Positions 1-7,218 are shown, counted from the first letter of the stretch. The stretch: DNA of 8,761 bases from Candidatus Auribacterota bacterium (GCA_016932965.1 JAFGBW010000031.1:1-8761); one strand, 5' to 3'. A program made the numbers and translations. Notes: generated by a model not told the origin, from the letters alone.

Positions 1-931
1 CTTCCCCTTTAAGATCGTTCCAGGTTATTTCCCGGATGGACAAATCCCCTTTTAACGATCCTCTTCCCTGAACCGGATTGTTGACGACAGTGAAAGATAC
101 TGAGGGAAGTCCTGAAAAAATATTTCCCCAGGGACCCTGAAATTTCACTAGAGATTCTTGTCCGGTATCCGAATGGATTTCACACTGCCTGATTCCATCG
201 GATTGAAACTCAGCCGAGTAATAAAGGGTGCAGGTAAACCCCTCGGTACACGAAAGGTGAAAAAATCCAAGGGACCCGGAATCGATTCTGAGTTTGAACT
301 CCCCTTTTGAAGAAATATTGCCATTGGCAAAACAAGTCTGACCGGACAATTCCGCCTGCATGGGGAAACCTTCTAATTTGAGTTTTAACTCAGAATGAAT
401 GAGGCATGTTTTCCCGTCTGATTCCGGAAAGCTGCATTGGGAGAAAAATTCAAAGGGAATCTTGAAGGTTTTTCCGTCCATATGAATCTGGAATGAAGAA
501 TCTTCTATTTTAACACTGCCTATTTTCCAGGGAAGGGAAGCCTCCTGCTGAGCCTTTGAAGAAACGGAAAAGAGCGCGTTGAAATCAAAACCCGGGAGAA
601 TGAACCTGCCGGAAGTCCATTCCATATTCACTCTCATCCCCTGAATTTCAATGCCTTTGATCTGCTTTTTTATAAGCCGGTCCGGCGAATAAAGCGTTTT
701 TAATGAATCCACTTCCAAAAATGATTTTTCCTTCAGCCCCATTTTGAGGTCTGAAAGGACGAGTTCCTCACAATGAATGCGTGTCAGACCTGTGATGCTG
801 ACGATATGGATGCTCTTTGCCAGGAAGGGAAAGATGATTTTTTCAGTCACTAACGGCATCCAGACAGGAGCCATCAACCCTGTCAGAACCAGTCCCAGAA
901 AAAGAAAAATCAGGTATTTGATTTTTTTCAT
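1..931 (-). CDS. AsmA/YdbH-like membrane-anchored envelope protein, N-terminal part (truncated by window edge)
   Basis: The frame is open from the ATG at 931-929 to the left edge without a stop, giving 310 codons; the C-terminus lies outside the window. Residues 1-4 are basic (MKKIK) and about 5-28 form one hydrophobic segment, as in a signal anchor. The rest is rich in alternating beta-strand patterns, for example LEVDSLKTLYSPDRLIKKQIKGIEIQGMRV cut into its parts: a 'YSPDRLIKKQ' step (81-90) followed by 'IKGIEIQGMRV' (91-101), then 'WKIGSVKIEDSSFQI' (135-149). This order of TM anchor, 'tube' strands and a repeated L-x-I-x-G style is what I know from AsmA-like and YdbH-type intermembrane lipid-transport proteins, which span the periplasm. 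The family call is inferred from pattern only; a generic periplasmic beta-rich protein remains possible. The start is supported by the signal anchor directly after it; only a weak GGGA-type ribosome site lies about nine bases upstream. It is separated from the ATPase gene by 417 bp, so it is probably transcribed independently. Confidence 0.6.
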   Translation of the reverse strand, partial: MKKIKYLIFLFLGLVLTGLMAPVWMPLVTEKIIFPFLAKSIHIVSITGLTRIHCEELVLSDLKMGLKEKSFLEVDSLKTLYSPDRLIKKQIKGIEIQGMRVNMEWTSGRFILPGFDFNALFSVSSKAQQEASLPWKIGSVKIEDSSFQIHMDGKTFKIPFEFFSQCSFPESDGKTCLIHSELKLKLEGFPMQAELSGQTCFANGNISSKGEFKLRIDSGSLGFFHLSCTEGFTCTLYYSAEFQSDGIRQCEIHSDTGQESLVKFQGPWGNIFSGLPSVSFTVVNNPVQGRGSLKGDLSIREITWNDLKGE

Positions 932-977
932 GTTTCTATTCCCGTGAAGATCCAACTTTGGTTATTCATAACATATT

Positions 978-996
978 CACCACGGAGGGCACGGAG
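978..996 (-). repeat. CTCCGTG-type repeat, inverted copy
   Basis: Read on the minus strand this is CTCCGTGCCCTCCGTGGTG, differing at one base from the copy at 4116-4134. It is two CTCCGTG words with a period of nine bases, followed by GTG and then an AT-rich stretch containing ATGAATA. It is inverted relative to the copies at 1272 and 4116. Confidence 0.85.
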
Positions 997-1065
997 GATA
1001 AAGTTGCTCGCATGCGCTCGCAATAAAATAACGACTCCTGCAGAGGCGCTGAGACACAGAGAATG

Positions 1066-1090
1066 TCATCATGCCTTGTATGCATGATGA
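1066..1090. repeat. Perfect 9-bp inverted repeat (hairpin)
   Basis: TCATCATGC (1066-1074) and GCATGATGA (1082-1090) are exact reverse complements around a 7-base loop (CTTGTAT). No T-run follows on either strand, so it is not a standard intrinsic terminator. The right arm merges into the heptamer-periodic block starting at 1084, which suggests it belongs to the repeat unit. Confidence 0.8.
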
Positions 1091-1118
1091 ATCTCAGATG
1101 ACAAATTTCAGATCTCAG
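1084..1118 (+). repeat. Heptamer-periodic block (ATYTCAR class), left copy
   Basis: Five consecutive 7-base units can be read: ATGATGA, ATCTCAG, ATGACAA, ATTTCAG, ATCTCAG. The last four approximate ATYTCAR, with the unit at 1098 the most diverged. A similar block occurs at 4033-4060. This resembles the short tandemly repeated heptamers described in cyanobacteria, but I infer only similarity of kind, not homology. Confidence 0.7.
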
Positions 1119-1246
1119 ACGCCCCCCCTTTTTTCCTTGCCATTCGCTATGCACCATTTCTCATTCTCAATTGAACTGCAGGCATCGTGCCCTTGCCTTT
1201 CAGGTGACTTTGTCATCCCTCTCCGCCTTCCTGGCTTCGAGTCTGA

Positions 1247-1260
1247 ATTCTCAATTCTCA
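1247..1260 (+). repeat. Tandem ATTCTCA heptamers, left copy
   Basis: Two exact ATTCTCA units stand in tandem, and another single unit lies at 1163-1169. The same word makes up the block at 4084-4111. In both intergenic regions it sits just upstream of a CTCCGTGCTCTCCGTG element. Confidence 0.65.
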
Positions 1261-1271
1261 GTTTCCACCCA

Positions 1272-1298
1272 CTCCGTGCTCTCCGTGTCCCCCGTGGT
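1272..1298 (+). repeat. CTCCGTG-type repeat, middle copy
   Basis: The 16-mer CTCCGTGCTCTCCGTG (1272-1287) is identical to 4116-4131. It is followed by TCCCCC and then GTGGTG, so it contains an insertion relative to the other two copies, in which the 16 bases run straight into GTG. An AT-rich stretch follows, as in the other copies. Confidence 0.85.
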
Positions 1299-1348
1299 GA
1301 ATCTTCTTTTATTAGAAATCCTCCAGAAACAGCAGTTTACCGGATTAA

Positions 1349-3976
1349 TCAGTTCCCATGCAGGGTTTTTTCCTTGAGCAGCGGTACATGCTTTATGGCG
1401 CAGATCCACTTGACCAGCTCAAACCAGACAATGCTTAAAATTCCGGCAGCGAACGCAATCAAAATATCAAGGCAATGGATGGGAGCAAAATGAAAATGGT
1501 TCTGCAGGAAGGGGACAAAAAGAACCAGTCCCAAAAAAAGCACTGCTCCGCCTAAAACAAAAAACAACGCTTTATTCGGCACATGCACGGACTGAATGAC
1601 CGTCTTGGACCAGCTCCGGTTGGTGAGAATCAGGCATAAATTCGAAATGATCAGAGTGGTAAAACAAATCGTTCTCGCCTCGTTCCAGGTTTGGCCGGAT
1701 AAAACGGAGATTTTAAAAACCAGCATCACGATCAGGAGGGACACCAGCCCCTGGATCACGCTGATGAACAGCGTTCTTTTCCCGAAAAGCGGTTCCCGGG
1801 GATTCCGCGGTTTGCGTTTCATGCTGTCCGGTTCCTCAGGTTCAGCTTCAAAAGCAATGGAACAGGCAGGATCAATGATGAGTTCCAGAAAAACGATGTG
1901 AACCGGAAGAAGAACCATGGAGTTCCACTGGAAAATCACCGGGATCAGGGAGAGTCCGGCAATGGGGATATGGACACTCACGATATATGCCATGGCTTTT
2001 TTAAGATTATCAAAAATTTTTCTTCCCATTTTCACGGCCTCAACAATGGATGAAAAATCATCGTTCACCAGAACCAGTGCCGAAGCTTCACGGGCCACGT
2101 CAGTGCCCCTCTCCCCCATGGCCACACCGATATGGGCGTTTTTCAATGCCGGAGCGTCATTCACACCGTCACCTGTCATGGCCACGATCTCTCCGTTTGC
2201 CTTGAAGGCGTTGACCAGGGACAGTTTCTGCTCGGGCACAACCCTGGCGAAAATATTGACATCCCTGACACGCTGCTGAAGATACTCCGGATGCATTTTT
2301 CCCAGCTCCTGGCCGGTAATGACTTCGGTTGTGTTTTTCAAGGCGATCTGGCCGGCGATATGCTGGGCGGTTTTCGGGTAGTCCCCCGTGATCATCACGA
2401 CCTTGATGCCTGCTTCATAGCACAGTCTGACTGCTTCCGGGACCATCGGCCGGACGGGATCTTCCAGACCGATCAATCCGAGAAATTTAAAATTGAAATC
2501 ATGCTGAATCTCCGGAAGGGGGTCTTTGGCTTTGATGAAGGCACGCGCCACACCCAGCACCCGAAGACCTTCCCGGGTCAGGAGGGAAATCTGGTCTGAA
2601 AGTTTTTCCTGTTTCCCGGGGCTCAGATGACAAAGATCCGCCATGGCTTCGGGAGCACCCTTGGCCGCGATGATGAATTTTTTTCTGTCCTGGGATTGCC
2701 AGACATGGGAAAGCGCCAGCATTTCCCTGGACAGCGGATATTCCTGAATCAGGGTCCAGTTTTCATGAAGATGCTCGGTCGCGGACAGCTTGTCTTTTCC
2801 CAGCTGTTTCAACGCCTTGTCCATGGGATCAAACGGATCTTTCTTGCTGGCAAGAATCCCGAATTCGATCAGCTCATGGAATTCCTCAGGAAGAGGTTTA
2901 TGGGCATTGACTTTGACATCATAGATAGACGATTCAAAAGACCCGCCATCAAAGAAACAGCGGGAACAAATTTTTTTAATGGTCATCTGGTTTTGGGTGA
3001 TGGTGCCGGTTTTGTCCGTGCATAAAACCGTTGCAGCCCCGAGGGTTTCCACGGCGGACATTTTGCGGGTCAGAACCTGCCTGCGGGAAAGACGCCTGGC
3101 CCCAAGCGCTAAAAACAGGGTCAGAACAACCGGAAATTCTTCAGGCAATGTGGCCATGGCCAGAGTGATGCCGGAAAGAATACCATCCAGCCAGTTGCCC
3201 CGCGTGAGTCCGTAAATCACAATGATCAGGATAAACAGCGTAATGGCGATCAGAAAAATGATTTTAACCAGCCTGCCGGTTTCCTTTTGAAGAAGGGTTT
3301 CCTCCGGCTCCAGGACCTGCAGGGCTTTTCCTATTTTTCCTATCTCAGTTTTAATGCCGGTTGATTTGACTGTGGTGACTCCCTGGCCCTGAACAACCAG
3401 CGTCCCTGAGTAAACAAAAGGGAGATCGTCTCCTCCGGGACGGGACATCTCCATGTTTTCCTTTTCACCCGAAACAGGAAGTTTCCGGACAGGAACGGAT
3501 TCACCGGTTAATAGCGATTCATCCACGGTCAAATTCCTGCCCCATAGTACAATTCCGTCAGCAGGAACCCTGTCCCCTTCGGAAAGAATCACGACATCGT
3601 CCCTGACGACTTCCCTTCCGGCAATGCGTTTTCTCATCCCCTCCCGGATGACCAGCGCGCGGGGACTGGACAAATCCCTTAATGCTTCCAGTGCATGCTC
3701 GGTCTTTCCTTCCTGATACACCGTGATCACAATCATGACACAAACAAATCCAAGAAGCATCAGGGCATCGCCTGTTTCTCCTATAAAAAAATAAATCGTG
3801 CCGCATATCACAAGCAGAAGAAACATGGGCTCTTTGACTGCTTCAAATAAAATAGCAATCATGCCGCGTTTTTTTGAGGATGGCAGCTCGTTGTATCCGT
3901 CGGTTTCGAGTCTGTCTGCAACGGTCTTTTCGGAAAGCCCCTTCAACGATTTCACGTCTTCTTCTGTCAGCGCCAT
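1349..3976 (-). CDS. P-type cation-transporting ATPase (P2-like, substrate uncertain)
   Basis: An ATP-driven inner-membrane ion pump of 875 residues, the usual length for P2-type bacterial pumps. It has an N-terminal cation-ATPase domain (about 1-65), M1/M2 (about 48-88), an actuator domain with TGES at 157-160, M3/M4 (about 237-292) with PEEFP at 278-282, the phosphorylation motif DKTGT with Asp321, nucleotide-binding KGAPE at 439-443, TGD at 530-532, the hinge TGDGVND at 601-607, and six C-terminal membrane segments (about 655-860). All catalytic motifs are intact. The ion site is not classical Ca2+-ATPase: PEEFP replaces PEGLP, M5 has His669 and Ile672 where SERCA has Asn768 and Glu771, and M6 reads ELIIDPACS (698-706), keeping Asp702. 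Ca2+, Mn2+, Na+ or another cation cannot be decided. The chosen start follows a purine-rich AGAGAAAGAA about six bases upstream. It lies 296 bp from the kinase on the same strand. Confidence 0.95.
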   Translation of the reverse strand: MALTEEDVKSLKGLSEKTVADRLETDGYNELPSSKKRGMIAILFEAVKEPMFLLLVICGTIYFFIGETGDALMLLGFVCVMIVITVYQEGKTEHALEALRDLSSPRALVIREGMRKRIAGREVVRDDVVILSEGDRVPADGIVLWGRNLTVDESLLTGESVPVRKLPVSGEKENMEMSRPGGDDLPFVYSGTLVVQGQGVTTVKSTGIKTEIGKIGKALQVLEPEETLLQKETGRLVKIIFLIAITLFILIIVIYGLTRGNWLDGILSGITLAMATLPEEFPVVLTLFLALGARRLSRRQVLTRKMSAVETLGAATVLCTDKTGTITQNQMTIKKICSRCFFDGGSFESSIYDVKVNAHKPLPEEFHELIEFGILASKKDPFDPMDKALKQLGKDKLSATEHLHENWTLIQEYPLSREMLALSHVWQSQDRKKFIIAAKGAPEAMADLCHLSPGKQEKLSDQISLLTREGLRVLGVARAFIKAKDPLPEIQHDFNFKFLGLIGLEDPVRPMVPEAVRLCYEAGIKVVMITGDYPKTAQHIAGQIALKNTTEVITGQELGKMHPEYLQQRVRDVNIFARVVPEQKLSLVNAFKANGEIVAMTGDGVNDAPALKNAHIGVAMGERGTDVAREASALVLVNDDFSSIVEAVKMGRKIFDNLKKAMAYIVSVHIPIAGLSLIPVIFQWNSMVLLPVHIVFLELIIDPACSIAFEAEPEEPDSMKRKPRNPREPLFGKRTLFISVIQGLVSLLIVMLVFKISVLSGQTWNEARTICFTTLIISNLCLILTNRSWSKTVIQSVHVPNKALFFVLGGAVLFLGLVLFVPFLQNHFHFAPIHCLDILIAFAAGILSIVWFELVKWICAIKHVPLLKEKTLHGN

Positions 3977-4032
3977 ATCAATTCTTTCTCTGGTTCATGT
4001 CTTGGTCAGCTGTTTCCCGTCGGGAGAAAGCA

Positions 4033-4111
4033 AGGACAAATTTCAAATCTCATATTACAGACTTCCGCCTGCTTTCGATTCCCATTCTCAATTCTAAATT
4101 CTCAATTCCAA
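4033..4111 (+). repeat. Heptamer-periodic block, right copy (ATYTCAR then ATTCTCA classes)
   Basis: 4033-4060 divides into AGGACAA, ATTTCAA, ATCTCAT, ATTACAG. After a less regular spacer, 4084-4111 divides into four units: ATTCTCA, ATTCTAA, ATTCTCA, ATTCCAA. The order of classes, followed by a CTCCGTG element, matches the left region (1084-1298) in the same orientation, although the spacers differ. Confidence 0.7.
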
Positions 4112-4115
4112 CCCC

Positions 4116-4134
4116 CTCCGTGCTCTCCGTGGTG
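4116..4134 (+). repeat. CTCCGTG-type repeat, right copy
   Basis: The sequence is CTCCGTGCTCTCCGTGGTG, followed by an AT-rich tail ending in ATTCATA. The first 16 bases are identical to 1272-1287, and the 19-mer differs by one base from the reverse complement of 978-996. Confidence 0.85.
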
Positions 4135-4272
4135 ATATTTATTATTCATACAATTTGCTGCAATCGTAAAACTCATGGATTATAAAACTATACTGACGGC
4201 TTATCGGATTCATTATCAGAAAATTGTCATGTATTTTGAAAAAAAGAGCAAATGGAAAGAAAAGATGGCCTG

Positions 4273-6921
4273 TTAAAGAGCCGTATAGAAATTATTCAGG
4301 AATTCCAGCAGCATTTTCCTCTGAAAATCCGGGAGCCATTTTTGGATGATCTGTTCAATGACTTCCAGTCTCACAGGCTTGCTGATATAATGATCCATCC
4401 CGGCATCCAGACATTTTTTATCGTCGCCCCTCATGGCAAAAGCGGTCATGGCAATAATGGGCACATGTTCGGAATGTCCGGGAATCTCCACGGCCTTTTG
4501 TTTTTCCTTGTCCCGTATCCGGCGGGTGGCTTCATATCCATCCATCTCAGGCATCTGGCAGTCCATGAATATCAAATCAAAACTACGGTTTTCCATTATT
4601 TCGAGGGCCTCTTTCCCGCTTTTTACCAGTTCCACATGACAGCCGTATTCTTCAAGCATCAGTTTGGACACCTTCTGATTCTGAATATTGTCTTCCACCA
4701 CCAAAACGCTTATGACGTCTTCAAAGGACTTGTTTCGCTGAAAATCGAAATTCCTTGGCGTCTGATTCAAAATGACTGCTTTGGGCAAAGCCGAAGCCTT
4801 TTCGCTTTTAACCGTAAAAGGGATGGACACCATAAAGGCGGAACCCTGGCCGGGTTTGCTTGTGACGCTTATTTCCCCCCCCATCAGCTCAGCCAGTTTC
4901 CGACAGATCGTCAATCCCAATCCCGTTCCGGCGTAATGTTTTGCTGAAGAAATTTCAAGCTGAGTGAATTGGTCAAAAATTTTTTCCTGCAGATCTGAAG
5001 GGATGCCTATTCCCGTGTCGGAAACTTTTAACAACACAAAAAACCGTTTTTCCGTCTCATACAGGGCCTGTTTTTGTAAAGGTTCACCGGCTGTTTCAGC
5101 CTGGATTGAAATGCGGCCATGGGAGGTGAATTTCACTGCATTGCTTATAAGATTGATCAGAATCTGCCGCACTTTCCCGGCATCGCCAGTCATGACAGCA
5201 GGAATTTCCGGTGAGAATTCCGACAATAATTTCAATTTTTTTTCAGATGCTTTTGCCTCAAAAAGCCTGACGACATCTTCAATGGTTTCCTTCAGATTAA
5301 AAGACTGTAAGGCCAGTTCCATTTTTCCTGATTCAATCTTTGAAAAATCCAGGATATCGTTTAATATAGCAAGCAAAGCGTCTCCGGAATCCCTGATGAC
5401 GGTCACATAATTTTTCTGCTGGGGAGTCAACCCGGTCTTCAGCAGCATATCCGTCATTCCAATAAGACTGTTCATGGGGGTGCGTATTTCATGGCTCATA
5501 TCGGCCAGGAATTCACTTTTGGCCAAGCTGGCCTGCTCCGCCGCTTCTTTGGCCTTGATTAAATCATGAGTCTGTTCGTTCACCATTTGCTGCAAATGGT
5601 CCCTGTGCTCAAGAAGAGACTCTTCGTAACGTTTTCTTTCCTGCAATAAAGTGGTGATATCGCTCTTGACTATCTGAAGCGCATCCATAACCGCTTTAAA
5701 AGGATGTGAATCATCCGTCGTTTTTACGGCAAGACCGTCATCTTTCCAGCTGATGGTTCCGAGGAAATTCAGGATTTCTTCCACGTATTTGTTCATTTCC
5801 TGCGGCAAAACTCCTATATTCCCTGAATTGATCGGGGCCTCTTTCTGCTGGATATTTTCCGTGACCGTGGATACTCCTGTTTTATTTTCAGACTGCAGCA
5901 GAAACTGCCGGGCCAGTCTCACCGCCTGGGAGATATTCCCTGCAATTTCAACAGGATACGGGACCTTGACGATCCGTTTTCCCAGATTGATCAGCATTTT
6001 ATAAGACGGGTTCGGTTTTAAAAATATGAATCCGTAGATCCTTTTATTATTGATGATATGTTTGATGTAAAATGTGCGGCCTTCAAGGGACAATTCCGCT
6101 GAATCAGAGAGGTCCTCAATCAATACATAGGGGGCATTTTCAGGGACTGCCTCGGCCACCACTTTCTCCTCCAATTCGAATGCTTTCTTCAGCGTATCCA
6201 CATTCACTTTACCACGGCTTTTTGAGACCAGGATGTTATTACCGACGGCGATATAATTCTCGCAGTAATTTTCCAGGCCAAAGGTCTGATCAGTCCATTC
6301 AGGTTTTCTTATAACCGGCAGATCGTTGATTGAAGAAACATCTTTGTCCCATATGTCGATTTTCTCCTCCCAAACCAAAAAAGAATCATCGGATGAAGCG
6401 TGCTCTTTTTCAGACAAACATGTCAGGGGTGTATGATTGATCTCACAGGCTAACCGGACCGCTTCTTCAAAATTCCTGGCCAGCTCAATTCTTATCCCCT
6501 TGAATAAAATATTTTTCGCCAGGGAAATGGATATTCTCAGCATAGGGGGCACGTTATAATAAATCACGGCTTTGAGCTTTTTATTTTGAGTCTGGCACTG
6601 GATATAATATTTCCGCCCTTCGTTTGAGACTCCTTTAAGCCGGGAATAATCTTCAAGACTGATGTACTGGCCCCCCCGGGGAAAGGATTCGTCGACTATT
6701 TTTTTTGTGATTTCAAAATCTTTTTTCAGACTGTCAAGCTCAGCATATCCGCATGGTTCGGAAACAAAAATAAAATTACTGATGAGAAAAAAAGTGGTTT
6801 TATAATCCGGACCCAGAACAAGGTTTGTCCATTCCTCTTTTTTAATTACAGGAATCCCTTTCATGGAAATCTGATTGGAAATATTAAACAGATTTTCCTG
6901 AGTTTTCATGTAGTGTAACAT
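4273..6921 (-). CDS. Soluble hybrid sensor histidine kinase/response regulator with duplicated STAS-like N-terminal domain
   Basis: An 882-residue signalling protein that should autophosphorylate and pass phosphate to its own receiver. Residues about 23-161 and 201-340 are two diverged copies of one domain (shared landmarks: PVI+K-EWT, VS, D-LKK-FE, ED-S, EGR-YI, NK, AVRLA). A helical, coiled-coil-prone linker spans about 375-470. HisKA carries [12 protein letters not shown] with His477. HATPase has the N-box Asn594, DTGIG at 635-639, IFDQF at 648-652 and GTGLGL at 665-670. The receiver (about 737-860) has Glu743/Asp744, phosphoacceptor Asp787, Thr826 and Lys848. There is no membrane segment, PAS domain or HPt, so it is probably cytosolic and needs a separate HPt and output regulator. 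The start is uncertain: ATG at 6921 has no clear ribosome site, and ATG at 6909 (residue 5) has only a distant GGA. Both leave the domains intact. A good promoter lies at 6982-7010. Confidence 0.95.
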   Translation of the reverse strand: MLHYMKTQENLFNISNQISMKGIPVIKKEEWTNLVLGPDYKTTFFLISNFIFVSEPCGYAELDSLKKDFEITKKIVDESFPRGGQYISLEDYSRLKGVSNEGRKYYIQCQTQNKKLKAVIYYNVPPMLRISISLAKNILFKGIRIELARNFEEAVRLACEINHTPLTCLSEKEHASSDDSFLVWEEKIDIWDKDVSSINDLPVIRKPEWTDQTFGLENYCENYIAVGNNILVSKSRGKVNVDTLKKAFELEEKVVAEAVPENAPYVLIEDLSDSAELSLEGRTFYIKHIINNKRIYGFIFLKPNPSYKMLINLGKRIVKVPYPVEIAGNISQAVRLARQFLLQSENKTGVSTVTENIQQKEAPINSGNIGVLPQEMNKYVEEILNFLGTISWKDDGLAVKTTDDSHPFKAVMDALQIVKSDITTLLQERKRYEESLLEHRDHLQQMVNEQTHDLIKAKEAAEQASLAKSEFLADMSHEIRTPMNSLIGMTDMLLKTGLTPQQKNYVTVIRDSGDALLAILNDILDFSKIESGKMELALQSFNLKETIEDVVRLFEAKASEKKLKLLSEFSPEIPAVMTGDAGKVRQILINLISNAVKFTSHGRISIQAETAGEPLQKQALYETEKRFFVLLKVSDTGIGIPSDLQEKIFDQFTQLEISSAKHYAGTGLGLTICRKLAELMGGEISVTSKPGQGSAFMVSIPFTVKSEKASALPKAVILNQTPRNFDFQRNKSFEDVISVLVVEDNIQNQKVSKLMLEEYGCHVELVKSGKEALEIMENRSFDLIFMDCQMPEMDGYEATRRIRDKEKQKAVEIPGHSEHVPIIAMTAFAMRGDDKKCLDAGMDHYISKPVRLEVIEQIIQKWLPDFQRKMLLEFLNNFYTAL

Positions 6922-6981
6922 CCGTCTGAATCTGTAATAAACTATTACTAATAGGGGATGCGAACCTCTCTTCTATAAGAA

Positions 6982-7010
6982 TTTATAACATTTTTCAGAA
7001 AAAGTGTAAA
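6982..7010 (-). promoter_or_regulatory. Sigma-70-type promoter for the hybrid kinase
   Basis: On the minus strand, TTTACA (7010-7005) and TATAAA (6987-6982) are each five of six matches to TTGACA and TATAAT, with an exact 17-base spacer. Transcription should start near 6975, leaving a leader of roughly 55-65 bases before the kinase start. This is the best promoter match I found in the window. Confidence 0.65.
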
Positions 7011-7073
7011 GATTTTTTTATCATTTTTTTGCCCTTATTTTACCCGCTTTCCAGCCGACCGTTTTATGCCCAC

Positions 7074-7087
7074 CGGGGTTTCCCCCG
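7074..7087. repeat. Short GC-rich hairpin
   Basis: CGGGG (7074-7078) pairs perfectly with CCCCG (7083-7087) around a TTTC loop. It lies upstream of the kinase promoter and has no following T-run on the plus strand. The stem is short and could be chance. Confidence 0.4.
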
Positions 7088-7139
7088 AACAGAGATCAAG
7101 CTTTGTAAAAACATGAATAATCAATTAAGCAGCCGCATT

Positions 7140-7169
7140 CCCCTGCTGCTCGCAGCAAGCTGTGAGGGG
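7140..7169. repeat. REP-like nested palindrome
   Basis: An outer stem CCCCT (7140-7144) with AGGGG (7165-7169) encloses the inner stem GCTG (7145-7148) with CAGC (7153-7156) and loop CTCG, plus an overlapping CAGC-AA-GCTG palindrome (7153-7162). It resembles small extragenic palindromes of the 'CCCC-GCTGC-loop-GCAGC-GGGG' kind. A T-rich stretch ends at 7195 on the plus strand, but no gene upstream reads toward it, so a terminator role is unlikely unless an unannotated transcript exists. Confidence 0.5.
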
Positions 7170-7218
7170 GGCTTCAATCCGTCTGTTTCGTTTTTAACTC
7201 ACGCTTTGAAAGAATGAC

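Larger units (their letters stand above)
932..1348. other. Repeat-rich intergenic region
   Basis: This 417-bp gap lies between the ATPase stop and the start of the YdbH-like gene. Short open frames here are not convincing: the minus frame at 966-1157 ends in SVPSVVNML, which is just a translation of the CTCCGTG repeat, and the plus frame at 1071-1493 runs into the antisense of the ATPase. What it holds instead is an inverted pair of CTCCGTG-type repeats near its ends (978-996 and 1272-1298), a perfect 9-bp hairpin (1066-1090), a heptamer-periodic block (1084-1118), further ATTCTCA heptamers (1163-1169, 1247-1260) and a C-run followed by a T-run near 1121-1135. No confident promoter was found for the gene at 931. 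Confidence 0.7.
3977..4272. other. Repeat-bearing intergenic region between kinase and ATPase genes
   Basis: This 296-bp gap separates two minus-strand genes. The half next to the ATPase start holds heptamer-periodic DNA (4033-4060, 4084-4111) and a CTCCGTG-type element (4116-4134). The other half is AT-rich. An exact minus-strand TATAAT (4184-4179) is present, but no acceptable -35 box sits 16-18 bases upstream of it, and it would leave an untranslated leader of about 200 bases. There is no stem-loop plus T-run for the kinase transcript; the seven-A run at 4239-4245 (T-run on the minus strand) has no stem before it. Confidence 0.6.

Noticed and set aside
966-1157. Minus-strand 63-codon open frame
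   Set aside because: It is built from repeat DNA (hairpin, heptamers and the CTCCGTG element, translated as SVPSVVNML), with no domain or ribosome site.
1310-1348. Imperfect stem (AATCC ... GGATT) downstream of the ATPase as a terminator
   Set aside because: The stem is short with mismatches and is not followed by a T-run on the minus strand.
1071-1493. Plus-strand 140-codon open frame
   Set aside because: It crosses the intergenic repeats and then runs antisense into the 3' end of the ATPase gene; composition is not protein-like.
4033-4111. Heptamer block as a CRISPR array
   Set aside because: Units are 7 bases with no spacers, and no cas gene is present.
4179-4184. Exact TATAAT on the minus strand as an ATPase promoter
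   Set aside because: No acceptable -35 box lies at 16-18 bases, and the leader would be about 200 bases; AT-rich DNA makes a chance match likely.
4252-4947. Plus-strand 231-codon open frame
   Set aside because: It is the antisense of the receiver and kinase 3' region, whose motifs are unambiguous on the minus strand.
7029-7217. Plus-strand 62-codon open frame in the divergent gap
   Set aside because: It spans two hairpins and has no recognisable features; a small gene is possible but unsupported.
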